Source: Mucor racemosus
Lineage: Eukaryota > Mucoromycota > Mucoromycetes > Mucorales > Mucoraceae
NCBI GenBank assembly: GCA_027405735.1
Contig: JAPEHQ010000001.1
Coordinates: 558,001-622,000, forward strand
Direction of reading: 5' to 3'
DNA: 64,000 nt
Shown here: in pieces, positions 1-10,679 of the stretch
Layout of the letters: every line of letters begins with the position of its first letter
Numbering within the stretch: the stretch's first letter is position 1
Notes under the pieces: generated by a model
Databases searched by the model: none
What the model saw: the letters and a program-made list of their open reading frames with translations, nothing else
What the model was told of the DNA's origin: nothing
Made by a program: the position numbers and the translations under genes

Positions 1-296
1 TGCCTTTGTGGTCCCCCTTAAATATACAATAATCCCATTTTTATTAAAAATTTATATTAATGAATAAGTTATAGTATAATTGCATTTTCATTTTGTGACA
101 CTGTGGATGGTGTTTGTGCCTCCCCTGCATGATTAAAACTGAAGAGCGAATCGGATATCCACTGAAAGAAGGATATAAAATTTTATTTGAGGGGAGATTG
201 ATATGTAAAAAGTATATATAAATGAGGAATAACGATGTTGGATTCTTCTCCATTTCTTTCCTCTAAAAAACCTTTTTTCTTTACTGCACAATTAAT

Positions 297-2045
297 ATGG
301 ATATCATTGAAAAAGTTGATATCCCAAAAGATATTAAATCAAATTCAGATATTTATCAGAATAATTTTATTTTGCCTTCACAATCAATCATAAATTTTGA
401 CTTGACACCACTCAAATTCACTGATACTAGCAATGAGAACAATTCGATTGAATCGGAAAGAGTGCCATCGTTTGTCGAAAATTCGATTGACTTTAATAAA
501 GATGATGATATGATGATGACACACCATGCGACTTTGACATCTTCTAATGAAAAAGCATCTAATTCTATTTGGTACTAAATATTAAATCAATCATTTATCA
601 TAATGATCGGAATTACTAATATGTTGTCATGGATACACATTTGTAGGTTACCTGCAGACAAACATCCTCAAATTTCACCAAATGGATATAATGATTGGAT
701 CAAAATCCACACAAACGATAAACATCATAGTGGTGCTACAGTGTCCAGAAAGAAATCAGTTTTATCAAAGCTTTCATTTAACGCCACAAACGATGATATC
801 AATAGCAATGGAAGTAGCACAAGTGATGAAGATGAGGAACTAATTACCCCAACAACAAGTACATTGCCTTCATTGCCAGGTCTGTGATTCGAGTTTTTGT
901 TTGGGCTTTTTAAAATAATGTGGTTCTAATTTTATACGGCATATTATTTAGATTCCTTTACAGATAATTTAAAGGAGAAGCATCTAATAAAAGAAGCCGA
1001 AGAGGAGGCAAATGAAGAGAAAAATACAAATGCTCTCCTTTGCCGCCAAGTGAATTATGCAACCACTTATGACGCTGAACAGGAGAAATCATTAAATCTC
1101 TTATCAATTCAAACAAACAATTTACAGCAACAACCACTTGCTGTTACTCAAAATGTTAAAGAGAGAACCATACAACGTTCGCCGATCAATATGCCTCAAG
1201 TAATAACTAGATCTCCTGATTCGCTTAATGCAGATCATCATTCAAAGAAAGATAGAAAATCTTGGTTTAGCGGACTATTGCATGACCTCAAAAAGACGAA
1301 CAAACCTCAGAAACCAAAGAAGACTGGGTTGACAAGTCTTTTTTCAAGACCAAGTGAAAAACTAGAACCTACGGCTAATACTAAAAGTTCAAATACCGTA
1401 AAAACTCAACAATATCCATCATTATCACCAACAAAACCTAAAAAGAAGAAATCAGAGTCAGCAGTTTCAAAGAATTGTGGCAATTCACCTATTCAAAGGG
1501 ATAATGAACCGCTTCCTCAACGATATTCACTCAACACAGAGCGAGCTATTTATCGTATATCTCATGTCAAATTAGGAAATCCCAGACGTCCTTTACAACA
1601 TCAAGTAGTGATATCTAATATGATGTATTGGTATTTATCAATTCAGCAACAGCAAGAACAACAGCAACAGCAACAACAACAGCAACAGCAACAGCAAAAT
1701 TACTATCACAACAAAAGACAACAAGTTTACTTTAATAATATATACCAGGCTACATATCAATCATTTGAACCACCTACTCCAGGTGGCGGAGATCATCAAC
1801 ACCAACCTCACTTTCACTCACATCCTAATACTCATCATCAACAGCAAAATTCGTATTATGTAAATCCGTCTGTACAACAAATACCTTCACAACAATTCAA
1901 TGAGAATTATACGCCATTTATAACCGAGAAACCAAAAAATTCAAATACTAATCAAAGTAAAAAGAAGAAATATAAGCCAGTTCTGAATAATCAATATGAT
2001 CCATTGATTTTTGAAAATATTATTGGGGCGCACAACTTTCAATAG
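297..2045 (+). CDS. Zds-family protein (PP2A/Cdc14 pathway regulator)
   Basis: Three exons, 297-571, 647-879 and 952-2045, join in frame to about 533 residues. The first splice creates the segment Ile-Trp-Leu-Pro-Ala-Asp-Lys-His-Pro (around residues 91-99), which matches the Trp-x-Pro-Ala-x-x-His-Pro-x-Ile-x-Pro motif of Zds1/Zds2 proteins. Residues about 362-395 (ERAIYRISHVKLGNPRRPL and following) match the C-terminal Zds_C domain. That domain is followed by a poly-Gln run (1644-1698) and a low-complexity His/Gln tail. In yeasts Zds proteins bind PP2A-Cdc55 and affect mitotic entry, mitotic exit and polarity; that role is inferred from family. The middle is Ser/Lys-rich and probably disordered. 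The start is the first ATG; a short upstream exon cannot be excluded. The tail after the Zds_C domain is longer than I would expect. Confidence 0.82.
1644..1698 (+). repeat. CAA/CAG trinucleotide run coding poly-Gln
   Basis: Interrupted CAA/CAG codons inside the Zds-family gene give a run of about 18 glutamines with one Glu. Mixed codons make it less slippage-prone than a pure repeat. Similar Gln tracts occur in the zinc-finger gene at about 30880-30935 and 31192-31225. Confidence 0.9.
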
Positions 2046-3088
2046 ATTTCCAATCATAGAAATAAATTTGTCTTTCATTCAAAACTTTTTGGACAAATGT
2101 GCCATTATTTAGCTGTTTAATGATTCTTGATTATATATGCATGCCATGGGATTTATGGGCAGCAATAGAGAAACGACAAACATGCTATTTTGAGATTCAG
2201 ATTTAGGTTTCATAATAAATATGCAGGTTCATCATCATCTCTATGGCAAGTACTCTGCGATCACTGGGTACTTTGCCACCTCACTAATGATATGGATTGT
2301 CAAATTGCTTGATAAATAAATTGTAACATTTTTTCATGTCATTAAGCTCAAAATGTTGTATATATTTGACGTAATAGTGTCTTGTACTCACCGATAAAAA
2401 CCTGGGTAAATTAAGAATCGTGATAGCTGAATTTTTAACTTGTGCTCTTAATATATATGTATATATTCAACCTCTATTCCATTTATTTTTATGCTCCATG
2501 TAAACTAGGTTGGGGAGAACCTAATCCAGAGGCGGGCGCACTTTAATGAGATTATAAAATAAGACTATGGGAAAAGAGTTAATAAAACTAAGATATAAAA
2601 AAGAAAAATACCCTAAAGGCTAGAATGAACCATATCGTCATCAATCATCTCTCAATTCCATTTTATAAAATCTCACTATCTTGATATTTTGAGCTCAAAC
2701 CATAGCAATACTTTGTGCTTTTTGAAATATTTATCTTATTCACTTAAGCTTGCTTCTCTCGATACATTGAGCAAAAGCTCGAACATGTGCCTGGAAAAGA
2801 AACAAACGATTTCCCTACATGAATGTGCATATATCCTACTTTGAAACCCCTTCAATGTGCTGATAAGCGTACGGTATCATGTATCAAGAATTCGCATATT
2901 CACATACAGAAAATAACAATGTACAATGATGGCCGAATGATATTTTTGATTATAGAAAATGTTTATCTTTAATTGACGAGTGCAGTTTTATCATTAATAG
3001 CTTATAGGGAATTTGAAAAGAAAGTGTGTAGGGGGTAAAAAAAAAAGTGAATTAACGGATGATGGAATAGATAGTTTGTAAGTTTTTT
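2046..3088. other. Convergent intergenic region, no gene seen
   Basis: This lies between the 3' ends of the Zds-family gene and the CDC10 septin gene. It is AT-rich with no ORF of interest and no RNA gene recognised. It should hold both 3' UTRs. Confidence 0.6.
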
Positions 3089-4426
3089 TTACTCTGATGT
3101 AGGGTCAGGTCTTTGAAGTTGAGTAGATTCCTTAATAGCCATTAGTTGCTTTGCGCGGAAAGTTTCATAATGAATCATGGCAGTAGTTTCAATCAAATCT
3201 TGTAAATGAGTGCGAGTCAAGAAATTACGAAGGTGAATAAATTCACAATGATTAGGGTCCTCAACATTGATAGCACCCCAACGGGTCTTTCTTCCACGAA
3301 CAGCCTTGCCTTCAATAACTACATTACGTTCAGATCCAACAACTGCAAAAGGAATTAATTCCCAAATACTCTCATTCAAAGATTTTTCTTGTTCTTCATC
3401 TTCCTCACTTTCGTAAGGGTATAATCTAATGTTGTGAAATGAAAGTTCTGCCTTGATCTGTATATATAAAAAAAAATGAGTATTTTATGTCTACGGTATT
3501 ATCATTCAAAACTTACTCTTTGTTTAAAGGCATCACGTTCTTCAGCAGTAAGTGAATCAGACTTTGCAATGACAGGAACAACATTAACAACTTCAGAAAG
3601 CTTCTTGAGAACAACGACATCAATTGGTTTAAGACTAAATTTTTCTGTTAATGCATATCCTCCCCCTCTTTTCAAGCAATGAAAATCCAAACTTACGAGT
3701 GACCAGAAGGAGTAATAAAGAAAAGACAACAGTGAACGCGAGTATCAACAATGTAACGCTCACGTCTAGCTGTCAATTCCTTGCGAAGATAAGCAGAATG
3801 CTGATCTTTGATGTATTTAATGATGGGTTCCCAACTAAATTTTTGCTTTAATAAACTTGATCCAATTTTTCAATTTTCATATATATTACCAATTATCGTT
3901 GTTGACTTGATCACCGTAACCAGGTGTATCAACAATATTGAGTCTTAAACGAACTCCATTTTCCTCAATGGCTACACAAATATATATTTAGTCAAAATCC
4001 AGTTTTTAAATTGTGATGAAATCAACACATACTATGAGAAACAGCTTCAATTTCGGTAGTTTGACGAGTAGATTCAGATGCTTCAAGTCTACCCTTGCTC
4101 TCAATCAAATGTGATGCGAAAATAGTGTTTACAAGTGTAGATTTACCTAGACCAGATTGTCCTATCATGCTGATTTAGTTTTTCCGCTTTTATTATATGA
4201 ATAACAGGCTTATTTACCAACTACCATCACATTGAATTGAAACCCTTTTTTCAGCAACTTTTTCTCGATTTGTTGCGTAATAGTGTCGAAACCAACATAA
4301 CTATTCAAAGCAGTCTATATTGTAAAGTTAATTTATTGAGTATAAAAGATAATTTCTAAAACTTACTTGAGGAACGACATTGGGAGGTTGTTCAGAAGAA
4401 GGCGAAGAAACTGTAGAGACTGACAT
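3089..4426 (-). CDS. CDC10: Septin, Cdc10 type
   Basis: Seven exons on the minus strand join in frame to 330 residues: 4367-4426, 4218-4314, 4033-4161, 3890-3971, 3697-3834, 3517-3634 and 3089-3457. Motifs seen are the P-loop GQSGLGKS (residues 53-60), the switch DTPG (110-113) and AKSD (192-195). The septin-unique region follows, with the sequence [14 protein letters not shown]. The N-terminal polybasic stretch EKKLLKKGF before the P-loop and the NDNCWEPI motif are typical of Cdc10. The protein ends soon after the GTPase domain with no long coiled coil, as Cdc10 does. Septins polymerise into rings and bars at hyphal bases, septa and spore sites; Cdc10 lies at the centre of the yeast octamer. 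All seven exons agree in phase, so the model is firm. Confidence 0.95.
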
Positions 4427-5269
4427 TTTTCAGTTTTTTTATATCGTTCTAAATGAAGGTGGGGGAAGAAACAAAAGAGAATAAAGATATTTATCGGGGT
4501 CCTTTGTAAAAAGAGAGACACAAAAAGAGAGAGAGGGGTAACACAAAATAAGAATCCACGTGTGTACCTTTTAAATGTATGTAAGAGGCACCTGTCTAAA
4601 TTCCTATTAAAGCACTCGAGATTGTATTTTGATCCAACGTTACTGTAAAAGAGAAAAGGTTTCAAACAGTATATATGATACTTTTTTAATTAAGTCTAAA
4701 AGATCTGCGTTGGAAGTCAGTGATACCTTAATTACTATGTAAAACACGTTCGTATCCAAGCTTATTCCATGGTTTTATTACATTATTGTGCATACTATTT
4801 ACTGTCTGCTTCATCATGTTAATAACATCAAGAATTATGCAAGATTTCTTAATTATAACGAGCTGGTCAGCACCGCTACGCGGTGTGCAGCTTGTGCTGC
4901 CGCAAGCCTGCTTTACTTAACTATAACAAGCTTTTCGTCGTATGTATCAGTAATTAGAATAATATTTAATAATAATGCAAAGACAAGTTACTGAATAATT
5001 GTATCGCTTTTTTTTTTTTTTTTTTTTTTTTTTTGGTATATTCTTGTTCTCCTCCTCTTCCTTTTTCTCTTTGGTCGTTCTTCTTCCTCCTCTTTGTTTG
5101 GATGTGCGTTATCGTTGTATGATTCCTTTTTTATTTAAATTATTACTTTTGACTGTGAAATACGACCATATGATTTTAAAAATAAAGTGATACAGCAGAT
5201 ATACTAGTATAAGGCTTCACAGGATATGCTTTATGATTTGTGTCTATGTATATTTGCTGTTACATTTAA
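4427..5269. other. Upstream region of CDC10: poly-T and a GC-rich double hairpin
   Basis: This region has no gene I can support. The part next to CDC10 is rich in CT on the gene's sense strand, as expected of a 5' UTR or promoter. It contains a T run at about 5009-5034 and a short GC-rich island with two tight hairpins at 4871-4907 (see findings). Confidence 0.5.
4871..4907. other. Two adjacent GC-rich hairpins
   Basis: Hairpin 1 is CACCGC (4871-4876), loop TAC, GCGGTG (4880-4885), a perfect 6-bp stem. Hairpin 2 pairs 4890-4896 with 4901-4907 (7 bp including one G-T) around a CTGC loop. The island is strikingly GC-rich for this DNA. The layout resembles the double-hairpin elements known from fungal mitochondrial genomes. 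Function is unknown. Confidence 0.5.
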
Positions 5270-5640
5270 TTATACAGGGAAAAAATGTAAGCTTTAGACC
5301 GAATTTCAATTCAGGCTGTGCACCATTTTCAGTAGCAAGTTTCTCTCAACAATCTTTATGTAGCCCTCAAAGTATTTTCATAGACGCCTTATTTTGCGTT
5401 TTATCTACTTTACTCGGCTCTTTAGATTTTAGATTCATAATGTTCATTAAATTGGTTTTTCCTCCATAAGTAATCTTATATTTACCAAAACTGTCAGACA
5501 TGTTTTTAATCTTGTAAATGAAATACAATACTTTCCATCAAGCATCTTCAAAAAAATTGGCCACAGCTGCATGCTGCGAGTAGAAAAAACTGCTGCACAT
5601 TCAAATGCGAGTGTTGCTTGGTCTTGAAAATAATTGTATT
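5270..5640 (-). pseudogene. Degraded coding-like fragment, unrecognised
   Basis: Read on the minus strand, one frame is open from about 5510 down to 5390 and, after stop codons, again from about 5340 to 5280. The composition (Lys/Gly/Asn/Glu rich) looks protein-like rather than random AT-rich DNA. I do not recognise the family and no start or splice model works. It may be a dead mobile-element ORF. Confidence 0.2.
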
Positions 5641-5799
5641 CCAAAAAAAAGTGAAGTTGTTACTTTTCTTATAAAATAGCGTTAATTTATGATTGTTGTC
5701 TATTTATCTTTTCTGATGTAAAGTAATAAAGTAAACACATGAGAATGTGCTTGAGATGTTTGAGCTGGCTGTGATTGTTTTTATTTGGGTTTACCATTT

Positions 5800-6787
5800 G
5801 TCGTGAGCTAGAATAAATCTTGAAAATACTCGATTTTAGGTATTTACTGCTTAAAATTCAAGTCTTTGAGCCTTCATATTTCTACAAAAAATTAAATTAT
5901 AATAGCACTTCTCAATAACAAAGCTTACTTGTTTTAAAGCGCTCTAAAACATATTTCGGTTCGAAAAAATTCTGAGCACTTTTATTTTTTTTCATTTTTT
6001 CGATATTTTTGTAGTAGATTTCTAAATATTCCTCAAATTGAAAGCAGCATTTTTTTACATTCATGTTATTAGACTCATTGAGGTCTATCAAATACAATTT
6101 AGTTCTTTTCAAAATATTGATTTTTCGTGGAGATATTTTTAAAAACGTGTAGAAAGGAGCATTTTTGTTTCTAGGTTCAATTTTTCCCCTGTATACCCTC
6201 ATCCCAAATTCTGAATTTGAAAAAAAAATTGTCGAAATTTTCATTTTCTCTGCGAAAAATGTAGCTAGAAGGTTCATCAATGGCTAGATCGATAGGTAAT
6301 TCCTTTGCATATTATATCTATTATTTATATTTAAAGTATGTATATAAAAAGTGATGTGTATCTTCAAAAAACCTCAAACATTTCAATCGCATTTTACGCA
6401 ACATTTAATGTGAAGCAATTGACTAAACTTTGTTTATATCGATGCAGAATTCAATATTGTACAAAAAACATTTAATGCACAGCTTCAACTTACTTTGCGG
6501 TTCATGAGCCACTGAGCAAATTTGTTTTTTTGATCATTTTTCGATCATTTTTCGATCGTTTTGTCAATTAGATTTTTAAACCCAGTTATTATACGTTAAG
6601 ATGTAAAGGGAATTAGTATTTTGGTTATTTCAACAAAAAATTGATATTTTTTGCTGAAACAAAAAATGCTGAGTAGCTTTAAGTTGGATCTATTCTCCGG
6701 ATATAAAAAATTAGTACCTCAATTTAGGTGCTTAATTACTTGGAATCAATTTTAAGTCATTTTTTGATCAGTATATATTAATTTTAG
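5800..6787 (-). repeat. Dispersed repeat R2, copy 1 (reverse orientation)
   Basis: By eye this matches, in reverse complement, parts of the repeats at 35493-39117 and 55400-57785, and in the same orientation 22715-23830. A shared block runs from the sequence near TCAGAATTTGGGATGAGGGTATA to the TTTTGATCATTTTTCGATC stretch. A 122-codon minus-strand frame (5912-6280) is partly preserved in the copy at 23132-23482, but not in the other copies. It is cut at 6787 by an LTR-like insertion. Boundaries are approximate. Confidence 0.7.
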
Positions 6788-7133
6788 TGATTTATCGAGA
6801 CTTTGTAAATTAAAATTAACGTAAAAAGTACCGTTTATTAGAATGAATTAAATATGGGTTTATATAGTTATTGGGATGGAGCGATACGATCCAACGGACA
6901 GTGGTCCATTCGATGTAACAATATAAATTATTATTAATTGATGAATGTGTATGGATATAATATGTTATTGTTGCATCTACTGGTTATTTGTAAGATAATG
7001 AACCTTTGGATTTGTAATCCTTATTGATAAGAAGTTAGCTAACAACTGATTTGTTGTAACATTCTTGATTATTCTTATTGTTTTAAAGCAAGATCCAGGA
7101 AGCGGGATATGTGAGACATAACCACTTGCTGGA
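6788..7133 (-). mobile_element. Probable solo LTR, diverged relative of the chromovirus LTR
   Basis: The first 110 bases or so are the reverse complement of the 3' end of the 16639-22651 element's LTR: the GATAAATCA end, the AAAGTACCGTTT region and the TATATAG box, with a few differences. Beyond about 6960 the sequence diverges. Candidate 5-bp duplications TTTAG occur at 6783-6787 and 7134-7138. The distal end does not show the expected TG/CA, so the far boundary is uncertain. Confidence 0.5.
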
Positions 7134-7147
7134 TTTAGCTATATAAA

Positions 7148-7996
7148 ACAAGCTCAAATTAAATGTGCTGCGTAACTAATGTAGGTAGATGATTGATCTG
7201 ACATGGAATGTCAGAAAGATATGATCGATCCAACACTGTTTAACATGCCAATCATTTTCTTCCCTCCGCTGCATGGGGAAGGTATCAAAGTATTTGGAAA
7301 ACGGTTGTAAAAGATGTCATTGTTGCATCCACAGATCTGGGTGCATTCCTTGGTTAAGATTACGACACAGTTTGATATGTTAAGTTCTACATTGCTGTGT
7401 ATTATGTTATGAAGCTCCGTGTATGCAGGAATATGGAACTAGTTTGTGTCACCTAGACTTGATTGGATATATGTATATATATAAATAGACTCCTTTAAAC
7501 AGGTCATATAATTAGAGAATGTGAATATAAAAGAAGATGGTTCGATCTTATAATAAAGTTCTTTAGTTTTAGTGTGCTCTTTCATTTTATAACAGTTTTC
7601 CTTTATTTTTATTAAATGATTTAGTACATATTTTAGCTTTGAGATTGATATAATCTCCTGGCGTAACAGTCATTGCGGTAGAGCAAGGTCAACCTCCTTT
7701 GGGTTTATATTTTGTAAAGAAAATCATGAGTAAATTTGAAATGCACAAGGTTTAGAATAAATATTGTAGCAAGAAAATCTATAATTTAATAAAGAAATTT
7801 GTTAAATTAAACTGCACAGTTGCACACAAAAACTGAAGATAATCTTTATTTAATATCAATAATAATTCGTCTTATTTATATACAGCTTCTATATTACATG
7901 TATCCGTTAGATCAGTATTGGATTGATTATATCTCTCTGACATTCCATGTCCGATCAATCTACTTACATTAGTAACGCAGCACAATTAATTTGACA
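7148..7996. repeat. Inverted repeat pair flanking the S1 solo LTR
   Basis: The segment 7148-7243 and the reverse complement of 7908-7996 match over about 90 bases with scattered differences; both share GTGCTGCG...ACTAATGTA and GGACATGGAATGTCAGA-like blocks. The S1 solo LTR and about 235 bp of other sequence lie between the arms. They may be ends of an old inverted-repeat element, or two opposed copies of an LTR. Confidence 0.5.
7321..7668 (+). mobile_element. Solo LTR (family S1), with TSD GTCAT
   Basis: This is a 348-bp unit starting TGTTGCATCC and ending GGCGTAACA (TGTT...AACA ends). It is flanked by perfect 5-bp repeats GTCAT (7316-7320 and 7669-7673). It contains a TATATAAATAG box and an AATAAA signal, as an LTR should. 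A near-identical second copy lies at 60748-61098. No internal domain is adjacent, so this is a solo LTR left by recombination. Confidence 0.85.
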
Positions 7997-8017
7997 CTAC
8001 GGCCGACCTGTGCTGCA

Positions 8018-8262
8018 TGAAATGTCAAAACGGTCTTAAGAAATAATCTTGCCAAAATATTACACTTTTTATTAACAATACATCCAGAGGATGTATTTAT
8101 ATACTTTTCATTATAACTATTACACAGAATTACTATCTAAGAACATTACACCAATTTACTAAGACGCATGTGAATCAACGTGTACACCTGTTGATTTACT
8201 ATAATACCGAATATTGACTGCGACCTTCAATGTGCGACCTAGAATATGGTATTAACATGACA
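8018..8262. mobile_element. Solo LTR-like insertion (family S2), TSD CTGCA
   Basis: A 245-bp unit begins TGAAATGTC and ends CATGACA (TG...CA). It is flanked by CTGCA at 8013-8017 and 8263-8267. The uninterrupted site in R1 copies B and D reads GTGCTGCACAAG, which proves the insertion and the 5-bp duplication. It contains a TATTTATATAC stretch. Confidence 0.8.
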
Positions 8263-10323
8263 CTGCACAAGATGATTTTGTTGTGCCCAGGTTGGCTGCA
8301 CAGCATAGCTTAAGCTGTTATGCCCACTGAATATGGCTAAAACAATAATAAGAAGCACATGGGCATAACAAAAAAAACTGCACACGAGCACAACAAAAAG
8401 CCTGTTTGTGCACGATTATAGATTTTGTCCGTGTGCATGACATTAATCCCATGTGTGCATAATAGTAGAATTGCCCATAAGCATATTATTATCCTTATTT
8501 GTGCATAATAGTAAAACCTGACAATGAGCATAATGAGCTGATCGTCTGGGCAAAAATTGGTTTGTACATGCGCATCGTGCCTTTCTCAAAAGTCCATTTT
8601 ATTTTTTACTGGAATAAGTTCCTAAATTGCATTTGCTTTTTTTATTAATATAAGTTATAGAAAATACAATTCAATGCGTTGTTGATGCAAAGCAAGGCGT
8701 GCAAGAGCTAATATACTTGCAATTATTATTATTTGTAAATATGTTTATAGCTATAATGTTTACTGCAACAATGGTTTTTGCTCGAGCATAATCTTAAATA
8801 ATACTTACTGCTTAAATTAATATGCAATCCAAATCTACTATTATAGATGTTACTTTATCTCATATAAAATTTAAACAAATTTACCCCCTTCTTTAAACTT
8901 CTTAATTTACAATTATCAGTTGCAAAATGTTTTTTCAAGTATAGCTACTATCAATACTATGGTTATTAGGCAAAGCATTAGATTATTCTTTTTTTTGTTT
9001 TTATATCATTTGAAATCCTAGCACTTTTTTGGGACATTTCGTAAATTTGTAGTCAGTTCTAGCTTTTCATTGAGTAGATATAAATATCATTGCCTTCGAT
9101 TTTATCTGGTAATCAAGAAATACGTCTAACAATAAAGTAGTAAATAATGATATTTGATCTTATATTAGAATGCGGTTAAATAAAAATATCAGTCCCTTAT
9201 GTTATCATGCGTATTCAGATAAAAGAAAAAAATACCAGCTTGATATTCCGATATGCCTTATTAAACGGTGAATAATATCCTTGGGATACGAAAATAAAAA
9301 GAGAGAAACAACACACGTAGAAAAGAATTTTAAAGACTTTTTTACATTATTTAATGCAATTAAACCCCTGCTAAATTGCTCATTTCAGCCAATGTAAAAG
9401 CAGCATTATAGGGCATCAACCATTAACTAAACGCAATAGGCAATATCTGTTATTATAGAAACATACATTTTTCTACCTAAAAAACCGTCGTCTGTCATAT
9501 CATACATTCATTAAAAAATCACAAAAGCGAGCCCGCAGAGCGACGCCTTAATTGAGCATAGCAAGACTGAACGTCTAAGCCTCTCATACTATAGTATATG
9601 CAGTAATACATCTAAGTTTTAAATAAAAATGCGGCTTTTTTTTAACTTTTCTTATATTTAACCATGTACGGTCTGAAAATTCAGAATTTTTAGCGGACAT
9701 TTTCGGGACTCATTCTATCCTTACCAACACTCGTGATTTTCATCAAAAAACAGAAAAATTAAATTTTGATACCAAAATCAACGTTTAAATATACTACATT
9801 GTGAGAGAAAATTGTAGCCATGACTAATACACATTTTATAAAAGCTTAATATTAAATGTTAAGTAATGAAACTTAGCATTTTTGGTCCAAAAACGGTTTT
9901 TTGATTAAAGGATTTTCATGTTATATTTTGCAATAAAAATGTTTATTATTTTTTATTGAGCAAATAGAGCGCTAAATTCTGCATATGTGTATATTTTTTA
10001 TTTTTATAATTGGTAATATAATTAACTCTAGATTTGCAAAACTAAAAAAAAAAAAATTAAAAAATGTCAAAATTGAGGATCTGGACAAAAATAATTTTCT
10101 AAATTAATATTCCACTTATAAGCCTTGCAGGTCTTAAAAATAAGAGATTTTATAATACTGGAGAAATTTTTCAAGAATTTACGATGATGTACCCACTTGA
10201 TCCAAGCTTATTACTGTAAATCTTTATACATGTTAATATTGTGTGGTTATTTATTTGGTGATAATATAGACTTACTTTATAATCATTGCGCTAGAGGTAA
10301 TTTACATGAAGTTTTAGTCTTAC

Positions 10324-10545
10324 CTCTCCAATATCATAAACATAAACATGGACATCACTGGAACGTATTGCCGCTTTTTTATCCTCTTTGTTCCAAACCA
10401 ATTTATTCAATGCTTTACCAGAACCAACTTAAGTACTTACAAATGGTTCCTCGGTATTTCCATTCAAATTTCATAAACTAAATTGACTGGTTCCATTTAC
10501 AGTTGTATCAAACGTATCATCAGCCCGTCTTACGATAAATGTCAA
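10324..10545 (-). pseudogene. Dynein intermediate-chain fragment in R1 copy A
   Basis: Minus-strand reading gives blocks that align with the last WD40 repeats of cytoplasmic dynein intermediate chain: an NLNGNTEEPFVST-like block, then VGSGKALNKLVW, then SSDVHVYVYDIGE. A GTAAGA splice donor follows directly at 10323. Stop codons break the frame, one (TAA) between the NTEEPFVST-like and VGSGK blocks. The same stop occurs in the copies at 15187 and 62413. Confidence 0.7.
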
Positions 10546-10679
10546 TGTCGTATATTTCCAGGTTTGATAAATAATACTTAAAAAAGAGTACAGTTAAAAG
10601 AGAATGAGTAATGAATCAGGTTCTCAACTGCGTAATAAAAAAAGATATCGTTTATTTAGATATAAACGTATGGCCTGCA

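Larger units (their letters stand above)
7997..10545. repeat. Composite repeat R1, copy A
   Basis: It starts at CTACGGCCGACCTGTGCTGC and resembles 12618-15750 and 59336-62975 over more than 2 kb. Order: a GTGC/GCAC-rich end (to about 8580), a long AT-rich body with conserved blocks such as CAACAATGGTTTTTGCT, and a fragment of a dynein intermediate-chain gene on the minus strand (10324-10545). The GTGC end is interrupted by a solo LTR at 8018-8262. No intact ORF. Confidence 0.75.

Noticed and set aside
4363..4665. 100-codon minus-strand frame upstream of CDC10
   Set aside because: Low-complexity Phe/Leu-rich frame across the CDC10 promoter and intron 1; its end coincides with a splice donor by chance.
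8337..8531. 64-codon hydrophobic frame in the GTGC-rich end of R1
   Set aside because: Not preserved in copies B or D; it arises from repeated GCATAA/GTGC motifs.
8337..8560. Possible CRISPR-like array from the spaced GCATAAT motifs
   Set aside because: The motifs are short, degenerate and in both orientations, and the context is a eukaryotic nuclear repeat; no repeat-spacer regularity.
10197..10481. 94-codon plus-strand frame in R1 copy A
   Set aside because: It lies opposite the dynein fragment; the recognisable protein similarity is on the minus strand.
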